Positions 33,913 to 42,896 of a stretch of 64,000 nucleotides of DNA are shown piece after piece. The notes beneath the pieces are model-generated. The model searched no databases. It worked only from the letters and a program-made list of their open reading frames with translations, and was not told the DNA's origin. Position numbers and translations under genes: made by a program. Numbering within the stretch: position 1 is the stretch's first letter; every line of letters begins with the position of its first letter. Source of the stretch: Antrihabitans stalactiti (GTDB lineage Bacteria; Actinomycetota; Actinomycetes; Mycobacteriales; Mycobacteriaceae); assembly GCF_012932915.1 (NCBI RefSeq), contig NZ_VCQU01000017.1, positions 1-64,000 on the forward strand, in the 5' to 3' direction.

Positions 33913-34989
33913 TACGGTCATTTGGTGGACCGCAGCCAACTCCGCAGCGTCGTCGGCATGGCCGTCGTGGTCATCGCGCTTCACGTTGTCGGCTGGGGCG
34001 TTCTCATCTTCTTCGTCGCGCCAGGCAACTACACCGTGCAGGGCAGTGTGTTCGGAATCGGGCTCGGCGTCACTGCGTACACCCTCGGTTGCAGGCACGC
34101 CTTCGACGCCGATCACATTGCGGCGATAGACAATACGACCCGCAAGCTGATGGCGGAGGACAAAAAACCGATGTCGGTCGGTTTCTGGTTCTCGTTGGGT
34201 CACTCGACGGTCGTGTTCGTCCTTGTCGCGATGCTGGCGTTCGGCGTCAAGCAACTTGCGTCGTCGTTGTCCGACGAAGGGTCCGATCTCGAACGCTGGA
34301 CCGGGTTGTTCGGCACGACCGTCTCGGGGACCTTCCTCATCCTGATCGGTCTGCTCAATCTGGCGTCGATGGTCGGGATCTATCGGGTGTTCCAGGAGGC
34401 GAAGCTCGGCCGCTACGACGAAGAAGAGCTCGAGCGGCAGCTCGACAACCGCGGTGTGCTCAACCGACTGCTCGGACCGGTCGTCAAAGCGGTCCGTAAG
34501 CCGTGGCACATGTATCCGGTCGGGCTGCTGTTCGGCCTCGGCTTCGATACCGTGACCGAGGTGAGCTTGCTCGTCATTGCAGGCGGCGCGGCGACGACCG
34601 GATTGCCGTGGTACTCGATCCTCGTGTTGCCCGTCCTCTTCAGCGCGGGCATGTCACTGTTCGATTCGCTCGATGGTTCGCTGATGAACTACGCCTACGG
34701 CTGGGCGTTCGCGCGGCCGGTACGCAAGCTCTACTACAACCTCGTCATCACCGGGCTCTCGATCGTGGTGGCCCTGTTGATCGGAGTCCAGGAGATCATC
34801 TCGATCTTCACCGATCGCCTCGAGATCACGACCGGCCCGCTCGGGTGGATCGGCGGCCTCGATCTCGGCGCGATGGGATTCATCATCGTCGGACTGTTCA
34901 TCGCGACGTGGACGGTCGCGATCGTCGTCTGGAAAGTCGCTGGCGTGCAGGACCGCTGGGACGCTCGCCTGAAGGTGCCCGCCGAGTAG
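33910..34989 (+). CDS. nixA: HoxN/NixA-type high-affinity nickel (cobalt) permease
   Basis: 359 aa with about eight membrane helices. Signature H-A-F-D-A-D-H in helix II (RHAFDADHIAAIDN), LGHSTVV and LGFDTVTE are the conserved nickel-transport motifs of the NiCoT family. GTG 33910 is used; GTG 33925 would avoid the palindrome and is equally possible. It stands at the head of the hydrogenase locus and would supply Ni for HypA/HypB and the active site. Confidence 0.9.
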   Translation: MYGHLVDRSQLRSVVGMAVVVIALHVVGWGVLIFFVAPGNYTVQGSVFGIGLGVTAYTLGCRHAFDADHIAAIDNTTRKLMAEDKKPMSVGFWFSLGHSTVVFVLVAMLAFGVKQLASSLSDEGSDLERWTGLFGTTVSGTFLILIGLLNLASMVGIYRVFQEAKLGRYDEEELERQLDNRGVLNRLLGPVVKAVRKPWHMYPVGLLFGLGFDTVTEVSLLVIAGGAATTGLPWYSILVLPVLFSAGMSLFDSLDGSLMNYAYGWAFARPVRKLYYNLVITGLSIVVALLIGVQEIISIFTDRLEITTGPLGWIGGLDLGAMGFIIVGLFIATWTVAIVVWKVAGVQDRWDARLKVPAE

Positions 34990-35066
34990 GTCGTCATTGT
35001 GCGGGCCTGGGCTCCGTCCTATCGTGGGTACCGGGCCCACGTCTCAGTGGTCCGAGCGAGGCAGCG

Positions 35067-35396
35067 ATGCACGAGATGTCGATCACGCAGAGCGTTGTCG
35101 ATGCTGTGTGCGAGCATGCCGCCGGGCGCCATGTGCTCTCGGTGAAGATTCAGGTCGGTGCGTTGTGCGCGGTCGTCGGTGATTCGATGCAGTTCTGCTT
35201 CGAACTGGTCACCGCCGGGACCGTCGCAGAGGGTGCCAGTCTCGTCATCGACGAGCCGCCCGCGACAGGCCACTGCCACGTGTGCGGCAGCGACTTCAGC
35301 GTCGCGGACTTCATCATGCTCTGTCCGTGCGGTAGTGCCGATGTCGAGATTCTGACCGGCCGCGAGTTGCGGATCCTTTCCATGGAAGTGAGCTAG
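35067..35396 (+). CDS. hypA: Hydrogenase nickel metallochaperone HypA
   Basis: 109 aa. The N-terminal Met-His-Glu, with His2 as nickel ligand, is present. The zinc site is formed by CHVC and CPC (cysteine pairs about 16 residues apart). HypA delivers nickel to the large subunit together with HypB, which follows after two bases. The start is fixed by the need for MHE at the N-terminus. Confidence 0.93.
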   Translation: MHEMSITQSVVDAVCEHAAGRHVLSVKIQVGALCAVVGDSMQFCFELVTAGTVAEGASLVIDEPPATGHCHVCGSDFSVADFIMLCPCGSADVEILTGRELRILSMEVS

Positions 35397-35398
35397 CA

Positions 35399-36247
35399 AT
35401 GTGCGCAACGTGTGGGTGCGGCGACGACGACGGCGTGGTTATCACTGTGCCCCACGACCATTCACACGAACACGATCACGTCCATGAGCACGGGGACGAT
35501 CACTCGCACGACCATGTGCACGACCACAGTCATTCGCATGACCACGTGCACGACCATTCACACGGCCATGACCACGACCACGACCATGACCACGGCCATA
35601 CCGAGACGATCACGCTCGAGCAAAAGGTGCTCGCCAAGAACGACCTGCTCGCCGAGCGCAATCGCGGCTGGCTGGCTGGGCGGGGGATCGTGGCGCTCAA
35701 CATGATGAGTTCACCAGGCTCGGGGAAGACGACGTTGCTCGCGCGCACCATTCGTGAGATGTCGAGCAGTCGCCCGATTGCCGTCATCGAGGGCGATCAG
35801 GAGACGACGCTCGACGCCGATCGGATCAAGTCGGCGGGTGCCTCGGTCGTTCAGGTCAACACCGGGGCAGGCTGTCATCTCGACGCCGAAATGATGCAGA
35901 ACGCGCTGACCGCGTTGGATCCGCCGACCGGATCGTTGCTCTTCATCGAGAACGTCGGGAACCTCGTGTGCCCGGCTTTGTTCGATCTTGGCGAGCGCGC
36001 GAGAGTGGTGGTGGTGTCGGTTACCGAAGGTACCGACAAACCGTTGAAATACCCTCATATGTTCGGCGCCGCGGACCTGGTGATCGTCAACAAGGTCGAT
36101 CTGCTGCCCTACGTCGACTTCGACGTCGCAATGTGCGAAAAGTACGCTCGCTCAATCAATCCCGGGCTCGAGCTGATGACCCTGTCGGCGACAACTGGGG
36201 AGGGGATCGACCGCTGGTACGAGTGGGTCGAAGATCGTACAACATAG
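35399..36247 (+). CDS. hypB: Hydrogenase nickel incorporation GTPase HypB with His-rich nickel store
   Basis: 282 aa. C2, C5 and C7 near the N-terminus (CATCGC) form a high-affinity metal site. A His/Asp stretch of about 50 residues (19-68) contains 24 histidines, and the GTPase domain follows with P-loop SPGSGKTT and NKVD. The His-rich part stores nickel, as in NikR/HypB systems of hydrogenase-rich bacteria. It lies directly behind hypA. Confidence 0.94.
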   Translation: MCATCGCGDDDGVVITVPHDHSHEHDHVHEHGDDHSHDHVHDHSHSHDHVHDHSHGHDHDHDHDHGHTETITLEQKVLAKNDLLAERNRGWLAGRGIVALNMMSSPGSGKTTLLARTIREMSSSRPIAVIEGDQETTLDADRIKSAGASVVQVNTGAGCHLDAEMMQNALTALDPPTGSLLFIENVGNLVCPALFDLGERARVVVVSVTEGTDKPLKYPHMFGAADLVIVNKVDLLPYVDFDVAMCEKYARSINPGLELMTLSATTGEGIDRWYEWVEDRTT

Positions 36248-36260
36248 ATCATCTACGGCG

Positions 36261-36289
36261 TTGACATTCACGATCTTGAGTAGCAGATT
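36261..36289 (+). promoter_or_regulatory. Putative promoter upstream of hhyS
   Basis: TTGACA (36261-36266) and CAGATT (36284-36289) are separated by 17 bases, a good sigma-70-like spacing, in the 125-bp gap before hhyS. The -10 is weak. If used, the leader of hhyS would be about 75 bases and would contain the inverted repeat GTGTCAC/GTGACAC (36298-36304 and 36330-36336). Confidence 0.45.
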
Positions 36290-36305
36290 AGTGAGCAGTG
36301 TCACA
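36290..36305. promoter_or_regulatory. Putative CRP-type binding site upstream of hhyS
   Basis: AGTGA-GCAGTG-TCACA matches nine of ten positions of the CRP consensus TGTGA-N6-TCACA, which actinobacterial Crp proteins also use. It lies immediately 3' of the putative -10 and 68 bases upstream of the ATG. Binding could repress the promoter at 36261 or activate one further downstream. Confidence 0.5.
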
Positions 36306-36372
36306 CAAGAGGGCCGACGGTCGACTCCGGTGACACAGGGACTACAGCCCCAGTCCTGGAAGGCAGCTCACT

Positions 36373-37428
36373 ATGCCGACGAAAGAAGCAATCAAAGCCG
36401 AAGAGACCCTCATTCACGTGCTGTGGATCAATGCGGGCCTCAGTTGTGATGGTGATTCGGTCGCCCTGACCGCCGCCACTCAACCCAGCATCGAGGAGAT
36501 TGCCCTCGGTGCATTACCCGGACTTCCTCAGATCGCGGTGCACTGGCCGTTGATCGATTTCGAGTGCGGACCGCAAGGCGGTGCGGACGACTTCCTCGAG
36601 TGGTTCTGGAAAGCCGACCGCGGCGAGCTGGATCCATTCGTCCTGGTCGTCGAAGGATCGATTCCGAACGAGCAGCTGCACGACGAAGGCTATTGGTGCG
36701 GTTTCGGCAACAACAGAGAGACCGGACAACCTGTCACCACCAGCGAGTGGCTCGACAAGCTGGCGCCCAAGGCGACTGCGATCGTCGCAGTCGGCACGTG
36801 CGCGACCTACGGCGGCATCCACGCGATGGCAGGTAACCCAACCGGCGCGATGGGTGTTCCCGATTACCTCGGCTGGGATTGGAAGTCCAAGGCGGGCATA
36901 CCAATTGTGTGTGTTCCCGGGTGCCCGATCCATCCGGACAACCTGTCGGAGACCCTGACCTACCTGCTGTACATGGCAACGGGTCAAGCTCCGATGATTC
37001 CGCTCGACGACGCGCTGCGCCCGCAGTGGTTGTTCGGCAGCACCGTGCACGAAGGGTGCGACCGCGCCGGCTATTACGAGCAGGGTGATTTCGCCAGCGA
37101 GTACGGCTCGCCGAAGTGCATCGTGAAGCTCGGCTGCTGGGGGCCGGTAGTCAAATGCAATGTCCCCAAACGGGGTTGGATCAACGGTGTCGGCGGTTGC
37201 CCGAATGTCGGCGGAATCTGCATCGGTTGCACGATGCCGGGATTCCCGGACAAGTTCATGCCGTTCATGGACGAGCCGCCAGGTGGGAAGCTGTCGACCA
37301 AGGCCTCTGGACTCTATGGGTCAGCGATTCGCAACCTGCGCAAGGTCACCAAGAAGACACTCGACAAAGAGCCTGCTTGGCGTGCCCGCGGACCGAAACT
37401 CACCACCGGTGCCACGCGCACCTGGTAA
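36373..37428 (+). CDS. hhyS: Group 1h [NiFe]-hydrogenase small subunit HhyS
   Basis: 351 aa, carries the iron-sulfur relay. In place of the usual CxxC of the proximal cluster it has C25-D-G-D28, the Cys/Asp arrangement known from actinobacterial-type, O2-insensitive hydrogenases (group 1h/5). Further cysteines lie in CGPQGG, GTCATYG, CVPGCPIH, a GCDRAG stretch, LGCWGPVVKCN, GGCPN and CIGCTMPG. There is no Tat signal and no C-terminal membrane helix, so it is probably cytoplasmic or peripheral. With HhyL it oxidises H2 at very low concentrations to feed the respiratory chain. Confidence 0.94.
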   Translation: MPTKEAIKAEETLIHVLWINAGLSCDGDSVALTAATQPSIEEIALGALPGLPQIAVHWPLIDFECGPQGGADDFLEWFWKADRGELDPFVLVVEGSIPNEQLHDEGYWCGFGNNRETGQPVTTSEWLDKLAPKATAIVAVGTCATYGGIHAMAGNPTGAMGVPDYLGWDWKSKAGIPIVCVPGCPIHPDNLSETLTYLLYMATGQAPMIPLDDALRPQWLFGSTVHEGCDRAGYYEQGDFASEYGSPKCIVKLGCWGPVVKCNVPKRGWINGVGGCPNVGGICIGCTMPGFPDKFMPFMDEPPGGKLSTKASGLYGSAIRNLRKVTKKTLDKEPAWRARGPKLTTGATRTW

Positions 37429-37469
37429 CTCCAGCACGGCCAGACTTGCAGTTTGAGAGGCAATTTTCC

Positions 37470-39266
37470 ATGACAACGATAATTCCGGGTGCATCGAGCA
37501 AGTCGACAGACGCCGACGGTCTGGTGGAGATGGCGTGGGACCCCATCACCCGCATCGTCGGCAGTCTCGGCATCTACACGAAGATCGATTTCAAACAGAA
37601 GGAAGTCGTGGAGTGCCACAGCACGTCCTCGATCTTCCGGGGCTATTCGATCTTCATGAAGGGCAAAGACCCGCGCGACGCGCACTTCATCACGAGCCGC
37701 ATCTGCGGCATCTGCGGCGACAACCACGCGACCTGTTCGTGCTACTGCCAGAACATGGCCTACGGGGTAAAGCCGCCGAACCTCGGCGAATGGATCGTCA
37801 ATCTCGGCGAGGCCGCTGAATACATGTTCGACCACAACATCTTCCAAGAGAACCTGGTCGGCGTGGACTTCTGCGAGAAGATGGTGTCCGAGACCAACCC
37901 CGGCGTGCTCGAACTGGCCAATCGCACCGAGGCGCCGCATGCCGGCGACCACGGAATGAAGACCATCGGCGACATCATGCGGTCGCTGAACCCGTTCACG
38001 GGCGAGTTCTACCGCGAGGCCCTGCAGGTCAGTCGGTGGACGCGAGAGATGTTCTGCCTCATGGAGGGTCGCCACGTTCATCCGTCGACGCTCTATCCGG
38101 GCGGCGTGGGCACCGTCGCAACGATTCAGTTGATGACGGACTACATCACGCGACTCATGCGCTACGTCGAGTTCATGAAGAAGGTCGTGCCCATGCACGA
38201 CGACCTGTTCGACTTCTTCTACGAGGCGCTGCCCGGCTACGAAAAGGTCGGCCTGCGCAGGACACTGCTCGGCTGCTGGGGATCGTTCCAGGATCCGGAT
38301 GTCTGCAACTTCGCCTACAAGGACATGGAGAAGTGGGGCCGGGCGATGTTCGTCACGCCGGGCGTCGTCGTCGACGGAAAACTGGTCACGACATCACTGG
38401 TCGACATCAACCTCGGCATCCGAATCCTTTTGGGCAGTTCGTATTACGACGACTGGACCGACCAGGAAATGTTCGTGAAGAAGGATCCGCTCGGCAACCC
38501 GGTCGACCGGCGGCACCCGTGGAATCAGCACACGAACCCGCATCCGCAGAAGCGGAACATGGACGACAAGTACAGCTGGGTGATGTCGCCGCGTTGGTAC
38601 GACGGCACCGACCATCTCGCGCTCGACACCGGTGGCGGCCCGCTCGCGCGGTTGTGGCCGACGGCGTTGGCTGGGCTCGTCGACATCGGCTATGTGAAGT
38701 CGACAGGGCACAGCGTGCAGATCAATCTGCCGAAGACTGTGCTGAAGGGACCGGTCTCGTTCGAGTGGAAGATTCCGGTGCACGGCAGCAACACGATCGA
38801 ACGCAACCGCGCACGGACGTACTTCCAGGCCTACGCGGCGGCGTGTGCGCTGCACTTTGCGGAGAAGGCGCTCGTGGAGATTCGCGCGGGCCGGACCAAG
38901 ACGTGGGAGAAATTCGAGGTACCCGACGAGGCAATCGGTTGCGGATTCACCGAGGCGGTCCGCGGAGTTCTGTCCCACCACATGGTGATTCGCGACGGCA
39001 AGATCGCCAACTACCACCCGTATCCGCCGACGCCGTGGAACGCGAATCCACGCGACAGCTACGGCACACCGGGACCGTACGAAGACGCGGTGCAAGGGCA
39101 GCCGATCTTCGAGGAGAACGACCGCGACCACTTCAAGGGCATCGACATCATGCGGACCGTCCGCAGCTTCGACCCTTGCCTGCCATGCGGCGTCCATATG
39201 TATCTCGGAGAGGGCAAGACGCTCGAAAAGTTGCATTCGCCAACGCAATCCGTCACCGGCGAATGA
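37470..39266 (+). CDS. hhyL: Group 1h [NiFe]-hydrogenase large subunit HhyL
   Basis: 598 aa from ATG 37470 (GAGAGG upstream). The NiFe(CN)2CO site is held by C79 and C82 (RICGICGDNHATC) and by C570 and C573 in DPCLPCGVH. The 22 residues after H576 form the tail removed by the maturation protease encoded at 42896. The start lies 41 bases after hhyS. Together with C25/D28 of HhyS, these features identify the high-affinity, O2-insensitive actinobacterial type. Confidence 0.95.
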   Translation: MTTIIPGASSKSTDADGLVEMAWDPITRIVGSLGIYTKIDFKQKEVVECHSTSSIFRGYSIFMKGKDPRDAHFITSRICGICGDNHATCSCYCQNMAYGVKPPNLGEWIVNLGEAAEYMFDHNIFQENLVGVDFCEKMVSETNPGVLELANRTEAPHAGDHGMKTIGDIMRSLNPFTGEFYREALQVSRWTREMFCLMEGRHVHPSTLYPGGVGTVATIQLMTDYITRLMRYVEFMKKVVPMHDDLFDFFYEALPGYEKVGLRRTLLGCWGSFQDPDVCNFAYKDMEKWGRAMFVTPGVVVDGKLVTTSLVDINLGIRILLGSSYYDDWTDQEMFVKKDPLGNPVDRRHPWNQHTNPHPQKRNMDDKYSWVMSPRWYDGTDHLALDTGGGPLARLWPTALAGLVDIGYVKSTGHSVQINLPKTVLKGPVSFEWKIPVHGSNTIERNRARTYFQAYAAACALHFAEKALVEIRAGRTKTWEKFEVPDEAIGCGFTEAVRGVLSHHMVIRDGKIANYHPYPPTPWNANPRDSYGTPGPYEDAVQGQPIFEENDRDHFKGIDIMRTVRSFDPCLPCGVHMYLGEGKTLEKLHSPTQSVTGE

Positions 39267-39273
39267 CAGCCGA

Positions 39274-40170
39274 ATGACGACGGATGCGGATGGGTGGCGC
39301 GAAGCTGGCGATCGAATCGAGACATTGCTCGACGCCAGCTCGGCTGGCGGCGTGGTTGCTCGCGAACGTGCCGAGCAACTCGTCCGCGAGGTTGTAGATC
39401 TCTACGGCGCAGGGTTGGAGCGCATCGTCGCGTTGGTGCGCACCAACCATGCGCTGCTGGACCAATTCGCGTCGGACGAGCTGATTGCCAGCCTGCTGCT
39501 CGTGCACGGACTGCACCCGCACGACGTCGAGACCCGGGTCCGGTCCGCGCTCGACAGCGTCCGGCCCTACCTCGGTAGTCATGGCGGCGACGTCGAACTG
39601 ATTGCCGTCGAAAATGACGTCGTGCGGCTGCGATTGACGGGCAGTTGCAAGAGCTGTCCGTCGTCGTCGGTGACGCTCGAGCTCGCTGTGAAGGATGCGG
39701 TCCAGGCAGCCGCGCCCGAGACGACCGACATCGAAGTGGTCGGCGAGCCCGTCAAGAGTGCCGGCCTGATTTCGGCGGAATCGCTGATGTCGCGCGTGCA
39801 TTCGGAGTCTCACCACGCTGGCGCGTGGGTGGCGATTCCGGAACTCGCGGAGTTGCAACCGGGCGAGATCGGCGGGTTTGCGGTCGCGGGCTTGCCGATC
39901 TTGACTTGCCGGATCGGCGACGATCTCTACGCGTACCGGGATCGATGTCCGTCGTGCATGAAGTCGTTGGCGGGTGCGCTGCTGGCTCGCCGCGCGGGCG
40001 GAGTTGCGGGCGATGTGGTGCTGCGCTGCCCGGTCTGCCACGCGCACTACGACATTCGGCACGCTGGCGCCGGAATCGATGACAGTTCGGAACACCTCGA
40101 CCCCCTACCTGTTCTGGTCCGTGACGGCGTTCTTTCCGTCGCGGTTCCGGTGACGGAGGGCGCCGGGTGA
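39274..40170 (+). CDS. hhyE: HhyE-like iron-sulfur protein: NifU-type domain plus modified Rieske-like domain
   Basis: 298 aa. The middle part (about 85-155) is a NifU C-terminal-type domain with C125-x2-C128 (CKSCPSS). The last 100 residues resemble a Rieske ferredoxin, but the first ligand motif is C225-P-S-C228 instead of Cys-x-His, and the second is C252-P-V-C255-H256-x-H258. Position right after hhyL matches the HhyE iron-sulfur protein of mycobacteria, proposed to carry electrons from the hydrogenase to the membrane. The stop overlaps the next gene by four bases. Confidence 0.82.
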   Translation: MTTDADGWREAGDRIETLLDASSAGGVVARERAEQLVREVVDLYGAGLERIVALVRTNHALLDQFASDELIASLLLVHGLHPHDVETRVRSALDSVRPYLGSHGGDVELIAVENDVVRLRLTGSCKSCPSSSVTLELAVKDAVQAAAPETTDIEVVGEPVKSAGLISAESLMSRVHSESHHAGAWVAIPELAELQPGEIGGFAVAGLPILTCRIGDDLYAYRDRCPSCMKSLAGALLARRAGGVAGDVVLRCPVCHAHYDIRHAGAGIDDSSEHLDPLPVLVRDGVLSVAVPVTEGAG

Positions 40171-40802
40171 GTGGCTCGCCGTTGGACGTATTGCGTCGGA
40201 TAGCGGCCGACCGACCGCGAGCCGTCGTCGGTGAGCGCTGCGAGATGTGTGCCGAGCCGATTCGTGACGAACATCAACATGTGGTGAGTTTGCAAGGGCG
40301 CCAACTCATGTGCGTGTGTCGCGGCTGCTATTTACTCTTCACCGACCAGCAGGCGGAGCTGCGGTTCCGCGCGGTCCCGGACCGCTATTTGTCGTTCCCC
40401 GATTTCGCTCTGTCGCCCGGTCGTTGGGACGCACTGGAGATTCCTGTCGCGCTCGCGTTCTTCTTCCACAATTCGACGATCGGCCGGACCGTTGCGTTCT
40501 ACCCGGGTCCGGCCGGTGCGACGGAATCGGAGCTCCCGCTCGACGCGTGGGAGCAGGTGTGTGCGGAGAACCCGTTGCTCTCGGTCGTACTGCCAGACGT
40601 CGAAGCGTTGTTGATCCGAATTCCGGAGCGCGGCGAAGGCGATCCGGAGTGCTACCTCGTTCCGATCGATGCCTGCTATCAGTTGGTCGGCGGCTTGCGG
40701 CAAGTGTGGCGAGGGTTCGACGGTGGCCAGGACGCGCGACGGGCAATCGACGAGTTCTTCGCGACGGTCACCGCGCGGAGTAGGGTGGCGAAGGTGCCAT
40801 GA
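40167..40802 (+). CDS. DUF5947 family hydrogenase-cluster protein
   Basis: 211 aa. Near the N-terminus two cysteine pairs (CEMC and, after the HQHVV loop, CRGC) suggest a zinc ribbon or Fe-S site. The rest is a mixed alpha/beta domain with no known motif. It overlaps its neighbours on both sides by four bases, so it is made together with HhyE and the DUF6084 protein. Genes of this type are found with group 1h hydrogenases. Function is not known; assembly or electron transfer is a guess. Confidence 0.78.
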   Translation: MSGSPLDVLRRIAADRPRAVVGERCEMCAEPIRDEHQHVVSLQGRQLMCVCRGCYLLFTDQQAELRFRAVPDRYLSFPDFALSPGRWDALEIPVALAFFFHNSTIGRTVAFYPGPAGATESELPLDAWEQVCAENPLLSVVLPDVEALLIRIPERGEGDPECYLVPIDACYQLVGGLRQVWRGFDGGQDARRAIDEFFATVTARSRVAKVP

Positions 40803-41440
40803 CCGCCTTGACCTTCACCGTTCTGGATGTCGCACCGCAGCCATACGCTGCCGAGCCGATCCTCAACGCGCGGCTTCGCATCGAGGAAGGCACGGGCGCG
40901 ACCGTCCATGCCATTGCGCTGCGCTGTCAGGTCCGGATCCAGCCGCACAAGCGCCGCTACTCCGAAGCTGAGGCCGAAGGGCTGCTCGACCTTTTCGGTC
41001 CGCGTGATCGGTGGGGGTCGACGCTGCGAAACTTCTTGTGGCTCAATGCCAGTGCGATGGTTCAGGGCTTCACTGGCTCGTGTGAGGTGGACCTACCGAT
41101 GCCGTGTACGTACGACTTCGAGGTATCCGCGTCGAAGTACTTGCATGCGCTAGAAGCGGGCGGCCTCGCGGTGCCGCTCGAATTTCTTTTCAGCGGAACG
41201 ATTTTCACCAAGTCGGAGTCGGGATTCAGCGTCGGCCAGGTGCCATGGGACCGCGAAGCGTCCTACGACATGCCGGTGCAGGCATGGAAAGACTTGGTGG
41301 CCGCCCACTTTCCGAACAGCGGCTGGGTGCGGCTTGATCACGCGACGGTTGCGACCCTTGCCCGCTTCAAGTCCGAACGCGGGTTGATCAGTCTCGACGA
41401 CGCGATCAATCTGCTTGTGGCACGGGAGGCGGTCGAATGA
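40799..41440 (+). CDS. DUF6084 family hydrogenase-cluster protein
   Basis: 213 aa, no cofactor motif. The first half is predicted beta-rich, with FTGSCEVDLPMPCTYDFEV resembling a barrel edge. It is coupled at both ends (ATGA overlaps). Conserved association with hhySL suggests a dedicated accessory role. I cannot assign a function. Confidence 0.75.
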   Translation: MTALTFTVLDVAPQPYAAEPILNARLRIEEGTGATVHAIALRCQVRIQPHKRRYSEAEAEGLLDLFGPRDRWGSTLRNFLWLNASAMVQGFTGSCEVDLPMPCTYDFEVSASKYLHALEAGGLAVPLEFLFSGTIFTKSESGFSVGQVPWDREASYDMPVQAWKDLVAAHFPNSGWVRLDHATVATLARFKSERGLISLDDAINLLVAREAVE

Positions 41441-42780
41441 GCCCGGCGAATAGTGCAGACAATGTGCGTGCGGTGGCTGACGCCGTTCTGTACGAGGGGT
41501 ACTTGCTGTATCCGTATCGGTCGACGTCCTCGAAGAACCAATCACGCTGGCAGTTCGGCGTTCTCGGACCACCCGGTGCCGCAGCCGGTGGGATGGGGGA
41601 AGAGCCAGGGATGTCGAGCCAGGTGCTCCTCCGTCCTGGTGACTGGGCTCAGCTTTCCGTCACCGTCCGGTGCTTGCAACTGCAGCATCGGCAGGTCGAG
41701 GCCGCGTCCGACGGCGAGTATCAGCCGGTCGACGAGCTGGTAGTCGCTGGGACGCAATGGATCACGTGGGACGAGGCCATCGAGCGTGAGGTCGAGCTGG
41801 GTCCGTTCACGGTCGACGAGTTGCTCGGTGGGTTCAGTCTTCATGTCGAGTTCTCTGGCGGCGTGGAATATGAGTCTCTCGACGGCGGTCGGATATCTCG
41901 GACGAGGTGGCCGCTGCGAGGCGTCATGACGTTGACCGGTACGAATATCGGCGGGTTGGTTCGCGTGGGTATCGAGGTGCGCAACACTGCCGAGCCGGCG
42001 GCCGACAAGGATGCCGCAATCCGGACGTCGTTCATCGGCGCCCACCAGATTCTTACGGTCCAAGGTGCTCAGTTCGTCTCGTTGCTCGAACCGTCGGACG
42101 ACGACGCTACCGCCGCAGCGGCGTGCAAGCACTCGCGGTGCTTCCCGGTCCTGGCTGGGTTGCCGGGGGAGACCGACACGATGTTGGTGTCGCCGATCAT
42201 CCTCTACGACTATCCGGAGGTTGCCGAACAGAGCGCAGGAGCGCTTTTCGACTCGACGGAGATCGACGAGATTCTGAGTCTGCGCATCATGACGTTGACC
42301 GACGAGGAGAAGGCGCAGGCGCGCGCAACCGACCCAATGGCGGCGGCGATCATCGACCGTTGCGATGCGATGTCGCCCGCCGACATGCAACAACTGCACG
42401 GCATCTTGCGCGACCCGCACGCTCGTCTCGTCCCTGAGTTGGACGACGACATCCCGTGGTGGACAGAGGAGGCCGACGGCACGGTCCAACCCGATGTCGA
42501 TGGCGTGATCGTCGACGGCGTACGCATCGCGAAGGGCAGCATGGTCCGCATTCAGCCGTCCCGTCGCGCGGATGCGCACGACTTGTTCTATGCCGGGCAG
42601 ATCGCGCGGGTGACGCTCGTACATGGTGACGTCGACGGCGAAATCCACGTCGGGGTCGTCCTCGTCGAGGATCCGGCCTCGGAAATGCACGAATGGTATG
42701 GCCGGTACTTGTACTTCGCGCCTGACGAATTGCAGCCACTTTCGTCAGAAGCGGTGAAAGGAAAGGAGAAAATCCAATGA
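41437..42780 (+). CDS. Hydrogenase-cluster protein of unknown function (447 aa)
   Basis: 447 aa, no family recognised with confidence. The N-terminal half (about 1-200) is beta-rich and Trp-containing; a cysteine/histidine spot (AACKHSRCFPVL) is near residue 230. The last 90 residues, after two acidic segments, look like an SH3-type barrel (GVRIAKGSMVRIQPSRRAD, IHVGVVLVEDPA, LYFAPDELQPL). It overlaps DUF6084 and the next small gene by four bases each, so it is part of the hhy operon. It may be a structural accessory of the hydrogenase complex. Confidence 0.72.
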   Translation: MSPANSADNVRAVADAVLYEGYLLYPYRSTSSKNQSRWQFGVLGPPGAAAGGMGEEPGMSSQVLLRPGDWAQLSVTVRCLQLQHRQVEAASDGEYQPVDELVVAGTQWITWDEAIEREVELGPFTVDELLGGFSLHVEFSGGVEYESLDGGRISRTRWPLRGVMTLTGTNIGGLVRVGIEVRNTAEPAADKDAAIRTSFIGAHQILTVQGAQFVSLLEPSDDDATAAAACKHSRCFPVLAGLPGETDTMLVSPIILYDYPEVAEQSAGALFDSTEIDEILSLRIMTLTDEEKAQARATDPMAAAIIDRCDAMSPADMQQLHGILRDPHARLVPELDDDIPWWTEEADGTVQPDVDGVIVDGVRIAKGSMVRIQPSRRADAHDLFYAGQIARVTLVHGDVDGEIHVGVVLVEDPASEMHEWYGRYLYFAPDELQPLSSEAVKGKEKIQ

Positions 42781-42896
42781 GGATTATGGGAGAGATTGCC
42801 ACCGTATTTGTGGCGGTCGGGCTGGTCGCCGGAATTGCTATCGGCATCAGCTCGATCCCGGATATCAAGCGGTACCTGCGAATTCGTCATATGTAG
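42777..42896 (+). CDS. Small single-span membrane protein (DUF6893-like)
   Basis: 39 aa, ATG with AAAGGAGAAAA upstream. One hydrophobic helix (ATVFVAVGLVAGIAIGI) is followed by a basic tail ending KRYLRIRHM. It is coupled to genes on both sides (four-base overlap upstream, one-base overlap downstream). Tiny membrane peptides of this kind accompany hhySL operons. It could anchor the soluble hydrogenase or HhyE to the membrane. That role is inference. Confidence 0.78.
   Translation: MRIMGEIATVFVAVGLVAGIAIGISSIPDIKRYLRIRHM

Noticed and set aside
35412-35705. Thr-rich 97-codon frame inside hypB
   Set aside because: Produced by the His/Asp codon repeat read in another frame. HypB itself is unambiguous.
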